A DNA stretch of 64,000 nucleotides. Source: Sphingobacteriales bacterium 44-61 (GTDB lineage Bacteria; Bacteroidota; Bacteroidia; Chitinophagales; Chitinophagaceae). The notes beneath the pieces were generated by a model. The model was not told the DNA's origin. It saw only the letters and a list, made by a program, of their open reading frames with translations, and did not search any database. The DNA lies in contig MKTW01000001.1 of assembly GCA_001898405.1 (NCBI GenBank), positions 124,001 through 188,000 on the forward strand. Reading direction: 5' to 3'. The translations under genes and the position numbers were made by a program. This document shows, piece after piece, positions 55,125-63,814 of this stretch (position 1 is its first letter; each line of letters starts with the position of its first letter).

Positions 55125-55263
55125 CTGCAAATAAACGCAATTAAGCGTAACATTTCATTTGGTCTGCCCTGCATTTGAACCAGCCGCTTTCGCAGCTGGT
55201 ACAGCCTTGCCTGTATGCCGGGAATGGGTTGCAGTATTATTGCACCCAGTTAAAATTTGAACG

Positions 55264-56610
55264 ATGAACAATAGCGAGCTGATCAAAGAATTGAAAGGAA
55301 AAAAGATACTGTTTGCCTGCTTTCCGGCCGACGGTCATTTTAATCCGCTTACAGGTTTGGCCGTGTACCTGCAGGACCTTGGTTGCGATGTAAGATGGTA
55401 CACGTCTTCCAAATATGCCGGTAAACTGAAGGAGATCGGAATACCTCATCTTCCTATGAAAGCGGCCCTTGATGTTTCCGATGTTGAAAATGCCTTTCCT
55501 GAAAGGAAAGAGATCAAAGGCATTGTGGCCAAGCTCCGTTTTGATATTACCAATGTTTTCGTGTTAAGAGGTCCGGAATATTATGCTGATCTCTTGCAGA
55601 TATACAGCACTGTTTTTCCTTTCGAACTGCTGATCGCCGATTGTGCATTCACTGGCATCCCCTTCGTTAAAGACCTGATGAGAACACCAGTGGTCTCTAT
55701 TGGTGTGTTCCCGCTTAGCGAAACATCAAAAGACCTTCCACCCTCAGGCCTGGGTATAACACCTTCTTATAATGTAGCCGGAAAAATAAAACAGTCCCTT
55801 CTCCGCAAAGCTGCCGACCTGATTTTATTCAAAAAACCCAATAAGGTAATGCACAACCTATTGGACAGGTATTATATTCCACATAATAAAGAAAGCGTTT
55901 TTGATATGGGGGTAAAAAAATCAGATATTTTTTTACAAAGCGGCACCCCTGGTTTTGAATACTATCGCAGTGACATAAGCCATAATATCCGCTTCATCGG
56001 CGCTTTACTTCCATTCTCTCTCTGCCGGCCCGGCAAATCCTGGTTTGATAAGCGGATGACCGATTATAAGAAGATCGTGATCGTTACACAAGGGACTGTG
56101 GAAACAGATATAGAGAAGATACTTGTACCAACGCTGGAAGCATTCAAAAACACCGATACACTGGTGATAGCCACCACCGGCGGAAATGGAACGAAGGAAT
56201 TACAGAAAAGGTTTCCTGAACCCAATCTTATCATCAGCGATTTTATTCCTTTCTCTGAAATACTGCCTTATGCAGATGTATATATCACCAATGGTGGCTA
56301 TGGTGGTGTAATGCTGGGAATAGAAAACAAAGTGCCGATGCTGGTAGCCGGTATCCATGAAGGTAAAAATGAGATCAATGCCAGGATCGGTTATTTCAAA
56401 TTGGGCATCAATCTAGGTAAAGAATCTCCCAAGCCTGCAGCGATCAGGAAAGGTTTTAATAAAATAATTTCCGATCCGTCTTATAAGCGGAATGTAGAAA
56501 AGCTTGCAAAAGAGTTTGGCGCCTATAATCCGAATAAGCTGTGCGCATATTATGCGGCAGGATTACTGCAGCATACAGTGCCAGACGAGCTTTTTACAGA
56601 AGCGATCTAA
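55264..56610 (+). CDS. GT1-family glycosyltransferase (macrolide/UGT type)
   Basis: 448-aa GT-B enzyme. N-terminal domain opens with ILFACFPADGHFNPLTGLAVYL; the C-terminal domain has VIVTQGTVE, the donor-site motif ISDFIPFSEILPYADVYITNGGYGGVMLGIENKVPMLVAG with the usual Gly-rich and Glu region, and TTGGNGTKELQKRF. This is the pattern of UDP-glucosyl/glucuronosyltransferases and MGTs; the acceptor is unknown. Divergent from the Mur ligase gene, facing YdeI-type gene convergently. Confidence 0.88.
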   Translation: MNNSELIKELKGKKILFACFPADGHFNPLTGLAVYLQDLGCDVRWYTSSKYAGKLKEIGIPHLPMKAALDVSDVENAFPERKEIKGIVAKLRFDITNVFVLRGPEYYADLLQIYSTVFPFELLIADCAFTGIPFVKDLMRTPVVSIGVFPLSETSKDLPPSGLGITPSYNVAGKIKQSLLRKAADLILFKKPNKVMHNLLDRYYIPHNKESVFDMGVKKSDIFLQSGTPGFEYYRSDISHNIRFIGALLPFSLCRPGKSWFDKRMTDYKKIVIVTQGTVETDIEKILVPTLEAFKNTDTLVIATTGGNGTKELQKRFPEPNLIISDFIPFSEILPYADVYITNGGYGGVMLGIENKVPMLVAGIHEGKNEINARIGYFKLGINLGKESPKPAAIRKGFNKIISDPSYKRNVEKLAKEFGAYNPNKLCAYYAAGLLQHTVPDELFTEAI

Positions 56611-56632
56611 GCGAAGGAGGCAGATGGAACGC

Positions 56633-57160
56633 TTATTTACCTTCCAGCCGGTTCTTTTCGGCTTTCAGGTTCCTTATCATTTCCGGAAAACTGGTGCTGC
56701 GGCTTAATGCCGATACAGCTTGTGCTATACGCTTTGTTTTGGTCTGTTCTGTTTTGGCCTCATCGATCCATTTACTGAAATAGCGTTGCATAGAGCCTGC
56801 CAGGCTGTTGAAGAATGTTTTGGCAGCAGGGTCATCTGCCAGGCATTCTATAAAATCCTTATTGAATTCGAAAGGTTTTTTGTCTTCTTCCAGTATTACT
56901 TTCACCATAGCGCCATGCTTCTTCCCGATCCCTTTCCGCATAGTGGCATTAACAGGGAGAATAAAACTACCTCCGCCCATCGGTAATAAAGAAACCTGGG
57001 AAATTTTGTGGTTGTCAAGTTTGCCTTTTACCCGGAAGCCTTTTTTGCCGGGCTTGATTTTCCCGGCAAGCGAGGCAGGGATCTCAATATAGGTCCAGCC
57101 GGTTTTCTCGCCTTGTTTATCAAATCTGTGTAATGCCGTGGTAAACTCAATTTTTGCCAT
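56633..57160 (-). CDS. YdeI/OmdA-like protein with DUF1905
   Basis: 175 aa: an N-terminal DUF1905 beta domain (about 1-85, EFTTALHRFDKQGEKTGWTY, GGGSFILPVNATMRKGIGKK) and a C-terminal YdeI/OmpD-associated helical segment (about 95-170, FNSLAGSMQRYFSKWIDEAKTEQTKTKRIAQA). Family members are linked to peptide or stress resistance, but no activity is established. Converges on the glycosyltransferase gene with a 22-nt gap. Confidence 0.85.
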   Translation of the reverse strand: MAKIEFTTALHRFDKQGEKTGWTYIEIPASLAGKIKPGKKGFRVKGKLDNHKISQVSLLPMGGGSFILPVNATMRKGIGKKHGAMVKVILEEDKKPFEFNKDFIECLADDPAAKTFFNSLAGSMQRYFSKWIDEAKTEQTKTKRIAQAVSALSRSTSFPEMIRNLKAEKNRLEGK

Positions 57161-57194
57161 ACTATAAACTTACAAATATTGGTTCAGTTTGAAT

Positions 57195-57326
57195 GTTTTC
57201 CCACAAAGACAACTAAGACCACAAAGAATTATTACAGGAGTGCTTTTCTTGCTTTAGAGTCTAAGGGTATCGCAGTACAATAAGGTGAGTATTTCTTTGT
57301 GGTCTTAGTTGTCTTTGTGGGAAAAC
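57195..57326. repeat. 34-bp perfect inverted repeat with 64-nt spacer
   Basis: Arm 57195-57228 begins GTTTTCCCACAAAGACAACT and is the exact reverse complement of 57293-57326. The 64-nt spacer (57229-57292) has no gene but includes TAAGGGTATCGCA at 57262-57274, found inverted in the repeat at 49415-49469. It could be a MITE-like or REP-like insertion, or a long RNA hairpin; no transposase or obvious target duplication is visible. Confidence 0.9.
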
Positions 57327-57388
57327 CAGCTTCAGCCCGGAGAGTTATATGCCATAAGTATAGTATCTTACCGGATAATGTTTTCACA

Positions 57389-58810
57389 ATGAAAAAAGCA
57401 ATCACCGGTTTTTTATTCTGTCTTTTTCTTTTTCAATCAGTAACCAGTTTAGCAGCGATCCGCCTTCCCGCAGTGATCAGCAGCGGGATGGTGCTTCAGC
57501 AAAAATCCGAAGCCAGGCTTTGGGGTTGGGCTGCTCCCGATGAAAAGATCATCGTTACCGCTTCCTGGAATAACCGCACAGATTCTGTAGTTGCAAACGG
57601 TAATGCGGTATGGGAGATCAAAGTGCCTACCCCAACAGCGGGTGGCCCATACACCATTACATTAAAAGGATGGAACACCATTGTGCTGGACAATGTACTG
57701 ATCGGTGAAGTATGGGTTTGCTCAGGTCAGTCCAACATGGAATGGAGCAGCTATAATAACCTGAAGCAGATACTGGATGAAATGCCGAATAGCAATAACC
57801 CGTCTATCCGGTTGTTCAATATTCCCAAAACCACCTCCCCTTACCCGCAGGATGATTGCGAAGCGCAGTGGAAAGTTTCATCCCCCGAAGCTTTGCAGGG
57901 TTTTAGTGCCATTGGTTATTTCTTTGGGAAAAAATTGCAACAGCAATTGAATGTGCCGGTAGGGCTGATCAATGCCAGCTGGGGCGGCACACCTGCCGAA
58001 GCATGGACACCTGCGGAAACCGTAACAAAAAAGACCGATCTCGCCGAAGCCGCAAAGAAACTCAATGTGAGCAAATGGTGGCCTGTGGAGCCTGGCCTTG
58101 CTTATAATGCCATGATCTACCCGGTTACACGGTTTGCTATCGCCGGCACTATCTGGTACCAGGGAGAAAGCAATACCGGCACAGCAGCTACCTATAGAGA
58201 GTTATTCAGCGACATGATCGGAGCATGGAGGAATAGATGGCAAAAAGAATTCCCGTTCTACTTTGTACAGATCGCGCCCTATACTTATGGCAATAACAAT
58301 ATCGCCGCCCTGCTGAGAGAACAGCAATCGCAAACGCTGGCATCGGTGCCACGGACAGGAATGGTTGTTACTACCGACCTGGTGGATGATATTAAGAATA
58401 TCCATCCCACCGATAAAATATCAGTAGCCAACCGCCTGGCAGATTGGGCGCTGGCTGAGAATTATCATCAACCCGTAACTTATTATAAAAGTCCTGTGTT
58501 TACACGAATGGAAAGCAAGGACGATAAATTAGTACTGTTTTTTGACAATGCCCCGAATGGATTTATGACCAAGGGCAATGCAAAGCCGACAGAATTTTTC
58601 ATTGCAGGCGATGATAAACTGTTTGTACCGGCAGAGGTAAAACTGGAGAAAGACAGGTTGATTGTTTCTTCCAAACAGGTGAAAAAACCAGTAGCGGTCC
58701 GGTTTGGTTTCAGCAATACCGCGATGCCCAATCTTTTCAGTAAGGAAGGGCTTCCGGTAACGCCATTCCGTACGGATACATGGGAAGTGGATACTTCAAC
58801 CGTAAAATAA
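57389..58810 (+). CDS. sialate O-acetylesterase (SASA family)
   Basis: 473-aa secreted esterase: signal peptide MKKAITGFLFCLFLFQSVTSLAA, an N-terminal beta domain (RLPAVISSGMVLQQKSEARLWGW), then the SGNH-like catalytic domain with Ser115 in VCSGQSNMEWS, the oxyanion region IWYQGESNTG and the Asp/His motif NIHPTDKISVANRLADW. Removes O-acetyl groups from sialic acids or other acylated sugars. The ATG at 57389 matches the signal peptide; the longer upstream frame runs into the inverted repeat and is not coding. Confidence 0.9.
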   Translation: MKKAITGFLFCLFLFQSVTSLAAIRLPAVISSGMVLQQKSEARLWGWAAPDEKIIVTASWNNRTDSVVANGNAVWEIKVPTPTAGGPYTITLKGWNTIVLDNVLIGEVWVCSGQSNMEWSSYNNLKQILDEMPNSNNPSIRLFNIPKTTSPYPQDDCEAQWKVSSPEALQGFSAIGYFFGKKLQQQLNVPVGLINASWGGTPAEAWTPAETVTKKTDLAEAAKKLNVSKWWPVEPGLAYNAMIYPVTRFAIAGTIWYQGESNTGTAATYRELFSDMIGAWRNRWQKEFPFYFVQIAPYTYGNNNIAALLREQQSQTLASVPRTGMVVTTDLVDDIKNIHPTDKISVANRLADWALAENYHQPVTYYKSPVFTRMESKDDKLVLFFDNAPNGFMTKGNAKPTEFFIAGDDKLFVPAEVKLEKDRLIVSSKQVKKPVAVRFGFSNTAMPNLFSKEGLPVTPFRTDTWEVDTSTVK

Positions 58811-58816
58811 AGCATC

Positions 58817-59107
58817 ATGCAGCAATACCTGGTGACCGCCATGGATGGCACAGACGCAGAGGCTCCGGACAGAAGAACAACAGTGCGTCCTGATCATTTT
58901 GTGCGTGCAAGAGAATTAAAAGCGTCCGGCAATTTCATTACCGGCGGAGCCATACTCAACGAGGAGGGCCAGATGATCGGATCGATGATGGTGGTCCAGT
59001 TCAATACAGAGCAGGAATTACAGTCATGGTTGAACACGGAACCGTATATCATGGGAAGGGTTTGGGAAAAGATAGAAGTCCGCCCATTTAAAGTGGCAGA
59101 TGTTTAA
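58817..59107 (+). CDS. YCII-related protein
   Basis: 96-aa YciI-like dimeric alpha+beta barrel (ferredoxin-like). Recognised from QYLVTAMDGTDAEAPDRR, VRARELKASGNFITGGAIL and SWLNTEPYIMGRVWEKIEVRPF; the His in RPDHFVRARE is the usual putative active-site residue. The role is unknown. It begins 6 nt after the esterase stop, suggesting a shared transcript, and its last 20 nt overlap the convergent DinB gene. Confidence 0.85.
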   Translation: MQQYLVTAMDGTDAEAPDRRTTVRPDHFVRARELKASGNFITGGAILNEEGQMIGSMMVVQFNTEQELQSWLNTEPYIMGRVWEKIEVRPFKVADV

Positions 59108-59606
59108 CCACTCTCACTGTTACAAGCAATTGCCCTGTATGTCTTTGCGTATGTTCTGCTGCATGAAATAACAGCCCCATTACAGTGGTAGGGATTTGTT
59201 TGCGTCCTATGCCCCGCACTTCGGTGAGGGAGGCTTCGGAAGTGAACGACAACTGGGTTAATGCAGCATCAACTGTTGAATGAAAATGCAGGATCAATGA
59301 AGCAACAGCAGCGCCGGTCTCTTCTTTCCCTTCATTCCGCAAATAGTGTAATTGATCTTCTGTAAGAGGTAGTGCTTTTGCATAAGTAAACAACCGGTCG
59401 ATCACGCCAGATAAATGATGCAGGTGAAATCCCACGGAGGCGGCACCTGCCGGACGCTTCCACAACAGGTTATCAGGAAACCCATGCATGGCATCTTCCA
59501 CTTCTTTACGCGCCTGTAATAATGCGTGCGCTACAGGTTGCAACAAAGGGGAAATGCCTTCAACAGGGCCTTTTTGCCAGAATTCGAGCTCAGGTTCTTT
59601 TACCAT
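59088..59606 (-). CDS. DinB-family protein
   Basis: 172-aa DinB-like four-helix bundle with the metal-histidine pattern GFHLHHLSGVIDRL (about residue 56-60) and LFHAAEHTQRHTGQ near the C-terminus. Family members bind a divalent metal and some transfer thiols; no specific substrate can be named. It is a distant relative of the protein encoded at 6442-6933 but with a stronger histidine motif. Convergent with yciI-like gene. Confidence 0.85.
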   Translation of the reverse strand: MVKEPELEFWQKGPVEGISPLLQPVAHALLQARKEVEDAMHGFPDNLLWKRPAGAASVGFHLHHLSGVIDRLFTYAKALPLTEDQLHYLRNEGKEETGAAVASLILHFHSTVDAALTQLSFTSEASLTEVRGIGRKQIPTTVMGLLFHAAEHTQRHTGQLLVTVRVVKHLPL

Positions 59607-59649
59607 AATGTTAAAGATACGATAAGACTGTTTTGTGTCTATTTAGTCG

Positions 59650-59658
59650 TATATTTGC
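59650..59658 (+). promoter_or_regulatory. -7 element of the RRM gene
   Basis: TATATTTGC matches TAnnTTTG exactly. The start codon is at 59790, so the transcript would have a leader of about 125 nt. The -33 box is not clear. Confidence 0.6.
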
Positions 59659-59789
59659 GGAGTCAATTTGAGCGATACAGCATTTTTGTAAGTGAACGAT
59701 TTTTTCTGCTAAGCATTTTTCTGCTAATAGTTAGTCTTCTTTACGTTGCGTTTTTCTCAAGAATTATTTATTTATTTATCATTTTTACA

Positions 59790-60083
59790 ATGAACATTTA
59801 CGTTTCAAATTTGAGCTTCGCCGTTCAGGACGAAGACCTTAGGGAATTCTTTACTGAATATGGTGAAGTAACATCCGCAAAAGTTATCATGGACAGATTC
59901 ACTAACCGTAGCAAAGGCTTTGGTTTTGTGGAAATGCCCGATGATGCTGCTGCACAAAAAGCAATTGCTGAGCTGGATGGTGGTATGGTAGAAGGACGCG
60001 CTATCAAAGTAATGGTAGCAAAACCACGTGAAGAAAGAAGCAATAGCAACAACAGGCCTTCTTTTGCAAAGAACCGCTGGTAA
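59790..60083 (+). CDS. RRM-domain RNA-binding protein
   Basis: 97-aa single RNA recognition motif. RNP2 is IYVSNL (3-8) and RNP1 is KGFGFVEM (42-49), with a short basic/Asn-rich tail (PREERSNSNNRPSFAKNRW) like cyanobacterial and Bacteroidota Rbp proteins, which act in post-transcriptional regulation. The start at 59790 is clear from the domain; an upstream frame is open but not coding. The A/T-rich 5' leader of about 125 nt may regulate it. Confidence 0.93.
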   Translation: MNIYVSNLSFAVQDEDLREFFTEYGEVTSAKVIMDRFTNRSKGFGFVEMPDDAAAQKAIAELDGGMVEGRAIKVMVAKPREERSNSNNRPSFAKNRW

Positions 60084-60101
60084 TCTGCGGAAGCACAGAT
60101 A

Positions 60102-60140
60102 AAATAAAAAAGGACATGAAATTCATGTCCTTTTTTATTT
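60102..60140. terminator. bidirectional terminator after the RRM gene
   Basis: A 19-bp perfect dyad: AAATAAAAAAGGACATGAA (60102-60120) with its complement at 60122-60140, the core being AGGACAT/ATGTCCT, flanked by A-run left and T-run right. It ends the RRM transcript and probably that of the convergent DsbA-like gene. Confidence 0.9.
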
Positions 60141-60234
60141 ATGTATACAGAGGTAAAATTCTGAGATCAAGAAACCTCCTTCTTCGTTGCGATCAATACA
60201 ACAAAGTACCCTGCTCCTATTCTGGCATAAAGGC

Positions 60235-60804
60235 TTATGCCCTTTGCTTGGCAGCAGGTTTTCTTTTGCTTTTCTTAAGCGCCAGTTCGATAGCTGCGCT
60301 AAGATTCGCAAAAGTTGGCTTACCGGTAAAAGGTTCGTCGTTGATAAAGAACGCAGGCAATTCTTTCACGCCGCGGTCAATACCTTCTTTCAGATCATCC
60401 TGTACCTGCCAGCCGTATACGCCGTTAACCAGGTCGTCCAGGAATTTCTTATTCTTAACGCCGGCTTCCTTGGAATGCAATTTCAGGCTGGTAGTACCCA
60501 GACTGCGGCGGTTGCTGAATAAAATATTGTGCATTTCCCAGAACTTGCCTTCCTGGCCTGCAGCTACTGCGGCTTCACCGGCTTTCATGCTGCGCTGGTG
60601 AACCAGGGTCAGCGGGAAATGGCGGAAATTAAAGCGGATCTTTCCTTCATATTCTTCCAGTAATTGCTTTACCACTTCATTTGCTTTTGCGCAATCTTCA
60701 TTTTCGTACTCGCCAAACTCCATCAGTGTAATAGGGGCGTCTTTTTTTCCTACAAAAATGTCTTTCGGTTCAATGATCTCTTCGATCTCTTTTTTGAATG
60801 CCAT
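60235..60804 (-). CDS. DsbA-like thioredoxin-fold protein with degenerate active site
   Basis: 189 aa, without a signal peptide. The order of secondary structure and the motif ITLMEFGEYENEDCAKANEV match the Thioredoxin_4/DsbA-like family, where FGDYQCPYCxxA is expected; here N35-E-D-C38 replaces C-x-x-C, leaving only the second cysteine. The cis-proline segment is ELPAFFIND (P150). Redox disulfide exchange is therefore doubtful, and a glutathione-transferase- or monothiol-type role is possible. Basic tail KKSKRKPAAKQRA. Confidence 0.82.
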   Translation of the reverse strand: MAFKKEIEEIIEPKDIFVGKKDAPITLMEFGEYENEDCAKANEVVKQLLEEYEGKIRFNFRHFPLTLVHQRSMKAGEAAVAAGQEGKFWEMHNILFSNRRSLGTTSLKLHSKEAGVKNKKFLDDLVNGVYGWQVQDDLKEGIDRGVKELPAFFINDEPFTGKPTFANLSAAIELALKKSKRKPAAKQRA

Positions 60805-61497
60805 AATAGTGTTTCTCCTTTTTGACTTTTCTCCGTTCTGTCGGTCCGGGGGTGTCAGGTATATAACAATCTGCTTATATTTTAGTTGAGTTTATATACC
60901 CCTTTTACCTGTCGTGGCGGCTGAAGGTAATACATTTTAATACCCGACATATACCCAAAAAAGCTAATTTTACCAACAGCTATTCCCATATCTGTAAATC
61001 AATGGATTACAGTCCTGTCCTGCTTTTTAGCCTTTCTGGCCAGCCAGCCCTTGCAGGCATTTTACTAAAAATGCTGCAAGTATAGTCTGCTTTCTGAAAT
61101 CCAACTATTCCCAATTCCATTTTTATGCCAGCAACAGGTAAGTTTTCATCTGGCAGTAGAGTATTTACACCATCTCCTTTTATAAAAAGGACCGTCATCC
61201 TGTTTATTCCAACATAAAAATCAGGTTGGACATCACACCATTTTTTTGTTAAAGCCCTTGCCAGTAAAGGGTTTCAGAAGATGGCCCATTGCTTTAGCAT
61301 TCCCAAAACGGTCATATTTTGGTTTGCAGCAGGAATATCGCAGGCGTAATTTTGTGTCAACAAGAAAGAAAATACACCGGTTCATCAGTCAGCCGGTCAT
61401 ATATCACCAGAAAGCTTGCCCCGCGATTCACTTGCTTCCGATTGCTCCATCAAAGTTTGTAAAGAATAATATTTAAATAAACCCTAAAAGTAAAGTC
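60805..61497. other. 693-nt gene-poor region
   Basis: No convincing gene. Frames of 63 aa (minus, 61007-61198) and 76 aa (plus, 61246-61476) lack recognisable domains and family features. A 9-bp inverted repeat GGTATATAA (about 60858-60866) with TTATATACC (about 60892-60900) lies upstream of the DsbA-like gene and could be a regulatory dyad. The rest shows nothing I can assign, apart from the presumed promoter of the next gene near 61470. Confidence 0.4.
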
Positions 61498-61902
61498 ATG
61501 AAAAATTTATTGTTTAACACCCGTATCGCTGCAGTTGCCCTGGTACTTAGCTTAACCCTGGTATTTGCTACTGCCGCACAAGCTAATGAAACCAACCCTA
61601 CCGGCGTTGAGTTGAAATTTATCGGTAACCTGAAGAATCAGCCTGTTTTCCACCTGAGCTACAATGGTACAGTTGAAAACGAATATACAATCGTAGTTCG
61701 CGACGAGTATAACAACGTATTGTATAAAGATTATGTGAAAGGAACCAACATCTCTAAAAAATTCATGCTGAACACAGATGAGTTAGGTGATGTAGATGTT
61801 ACTTTCGAAATTACCGACAGAAAAGCTGGCAAACCTGTAGTATACGAGATCAGCAAGAACTCACGTCTTATTCAGGATGTTGTTGTAAACAAATTGAAAT
61901 AA
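61498..61902 (+). CDS. small secreted protein of unknown function
   Basis: 134 aa with a signal peptide (MKNLLFNTRIAAVALVLSL to ATAAQA) followed by a beta-sandwich-like body: TGVELKFIGNLKNQPVFHLS, EYTIVVRDEYNNVLYKDYVK and DVDVTFEITDRKAGKPVVYE. It resembles small periplasmic proteins frequent in Chitinophagaceae (impression from memory, not searched). It stands alone after the gene-poor region. Function unknown. Confidence 0.75.
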   Translation: MKNLLFNTRIAAVALVLSLTLVFATAAQANETNPTGVELKFIGNLKNQPVFHLSYNGTVENEYTIVVRDEYNNVLYKDYVKGTNISKKFMLNTDELGDVDVTFEITDRKAGKPVVYEISKNSRLIQDVVVNKLK

Positions 61903-61970
61903 GCCACTGTTCACTTTATTCCTGATGAAAACATGCACCGGCCTTTTACCGGTGCATGTTCTTTTTATAT

Positions 61971-63302
61971 TCATCCTTTCTTGACAAAAGGTTGTTTCTT
62001 CCAATAGGTGAGGCTTCGCCATAACCATTCCAGCGGGCCAAAATAAAAGTATCGTAACCAGATATGGCTCCAGATGATCTGCAGCAGCCAAACAGCCCCT
62101 ACTACATAATACACTTCATACCGTTGCAGTTTTCCATACAACCCAAATCCCACTCCATAAAAGATGATACCGCAGATCAGTGACTGGGTAAGATAATTGG
62201 TAAAAGCCATTTGCCCTACAGGACGCATCAGTGCAAACAGCCATTTGAACACTCCTGAGCGGTACATCAACATCAGTAATCCGAAAATCCCCAAAGACCG
62301 TAAAGTGCGGGATACTGTGTACAAATCGAATTGAATATTCTTTACGTACTCAAACCAGTTGAACTGGTACCTGATCAATGACTGCAACCGGAACCAGGAG
62401 ATCGTTAAACCCAATCCCAACCCTACAATTGCCAGCAGCCAGTATATTTTAACAGGGGCTTGTCCTGTTATTATTCCCAATTTAAAAAAGGCCATGCCGA
62501 GAAACATGAACATCAATACATCCCATATGCTCATGTACATATATTTTACCAATACATCCAGGTAGATGGACGTTCTGAATTCATAAAGGTCTGCATAACT
62601 GCCAGTGGTTTTCCGGATAGCTTTCTCCATCTTCTCGACCTTTTTTTCGTGCCTGGTACTTTCCATGAACTCTTTCATTGCACCCAGGTCTTCTTTTTGC
62701 TGAAGAGTGAGTTTGGTTTTAGTGGTATCGATTGCTGCTGCACGCTCTCCTTTTCTGATCATGGCTTTGTCCTGGTACAGATCCCGTGTTTCCCTTAACA
62801 TCATCATCAGGAAGCAAACAGAAGCCGCGATTATTAAAGCTTTGGGTGAAAGTTTGCGGAACGTGAATATAATCAACCCATAAGCGCCATAATCAAACAG
62901 GATATCTCCCCACCAGAGCAGGAGATAAACATCAACCAGGCCGAAGAACATCAACCATAGTTGCCTGCGCACAAAATAATCTGCCGGCCTTATACCCTCT
63001 ATCCTTTTCTGCTGTCTTTCTATAAACAAAATAATCCCTGCACCAAACAGCATGGAAAACAAAGCACGCTGGGTGCCTTCCGGGATCCATTCCACCAGGC
63101 GCCAAACAGTAAAATTGATCGTGCCGAATTCATGACGGACTGTAGGATCAAAGCCTGCAGGCCCGGGCAAACCAAACCCCGGTATGTTCATCAGCAATAT
63201 GCCCAATATGGCAAATCCTCTAAGGGAATCAATGATAGTGATACGTTCGGATTGGGAAACAGGCGCAGCAATGCTGGCTGGAGTTCCGGCAGTGGTAGTC
63301 AT
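61971..63302 (-). CDS. DUF418-family membrane protein (YeiB-like)
   Basis: 443 aa with about ten hydrophobic segments. The N-terminus ERITIIDSLRGFAILGILLMN and FSMLFGAGIILFIER are typical of the DUF418/YeiB family, and the C-terminal DUF418 part has GQMAFTNYLTQSLICGIIFY and WLRYFYFGPLEWLWRSLTYW. The cytosolic loop at about 210-250 is charged. A role in membrane or acyl transport is suspected for the family, unproven. ATG at 63302 chosen; the upstream frame open to 63431 lacks family similarity. Confidence 0.9.
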   Translation of the reverse strand: MTTTAGTPASIAAPVSQSERITIIDSLRGFAILGILLMNIPGFGLPGPAGFDPTVRHEFGTINFTVWRLVEWIPEGTQRALFSMLFGAGIILFIERQQKRIEGIRPADYFVRRQLWLMFFGLVDVYLLLWWGDILFDYGAYGLIIFTFRKLSPKALIIAASVCFLMMMLRETRDLYQDKAMIRKGERAAAIDTTKTKLTLQQKEDLGAMKEFMESTRHEKKVEKMEKAIRKTTGSYADLYEFRTSIYLDVLVKYMYMSIWDVLMFMFLGMAFFKLGIITGQAPVKIYWLLAIVGLGLGLTISWFRLQSLIRYQFNWFEYVKNIQFDLYTVSRTLRSLGIFGLLMLMYRSGVFKWLFALMRPVGQMAFTNYLTQSLICGIIFYGVGFGLYGKLQRYEVYYVVGAVWLLQIIWSHIWLRYFYFGPLEWLWRSLTYWKKQPFVKKG

Positions 63303-63467
63303 GTTGATTGATTTTGATTGGTTATTGGCCGGATAATGCATTCCACAAGGAAGGACCATCATTATTTTCTGTTCATGATCTGCGATCAGCAGAACAGAAA
63401 ATAACTGCAACCCAATGCCGGCTTCATACAATGAATACCGGGCTAATCAATCATAAGCCTGTAATTG

Positions 63468-63722
63468 TTATTCCCAAACCAGGTTGGTGCCGTCTTTTGC
63501 TTTCTCCAGCCCGGCGGAAGTGATGCGGATAATCAGAGTGTCCTGCTGTTCGGTAACTACCAACTCTTCTTCTTCCAGCAACCTGAGTTGCTCGCTGATA
63601 AAAGACCAGTCCTGAAATTGACGGAGGATCAGTTCCCTTGGCCGGCAGGCATACTGCTCTGGTTGCGGGTCCTCTTTTACGATAGAATAGATGGTGTGCA
63701 AAAGCTGGTAATGGTCTAGCAT
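63468..63722 (-). CDS. small hypothetical protein, winged-helix-like
   Basis: 84 aa: a helix-rich start (LLHTIYSIVKEDPQPEQYAC), a possible recognition-type helix (ISEQLRLLEEEELVVTEQQ) and a beta-hairpin (TLIIRITSAGLEKAKDG), resembling a winged-helix fold of the kind found in small regulators. No partner is evident. Upstream (higher coordinates) lies a non-coding end of the window with palindromic repeat copy 3. Confidence 0.55.
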   Translation of the reverse strand: MLDHYQLLHTIYSIVKEDPQPEQYACRPRELILRQFQDWSFISEQLRLLEEEELVVTEQQDTLIIRITSAGLEKAKDGTNLVWE

Positions 63723-63814
63723 ATTCTAAAAATATCGGAAAAACAGGTCCCATGCCCAATAACTTATCAACATTTTTTTTAACCCGTTCTGGTCACCGTT
63801 TACAATATTTTCCC

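Noticed and set aside
57299-57388. Extension of the esterase frame
   Set aside because: It lies inside the right arm of the 34-bp inverted repeat and precedes a clear signal peptide at 57389.
59526-59789. Extension of the RRM frame
   Set aside because: It contains the predicted promoter and overlaps the opposite DinB gene; the RRM domain begins at 59790.
61007-61476. Small frames in the gene-poor region
   Set aside because: 63-aa and 76-aa frames lack a start context, domain or neighbour that would support them.
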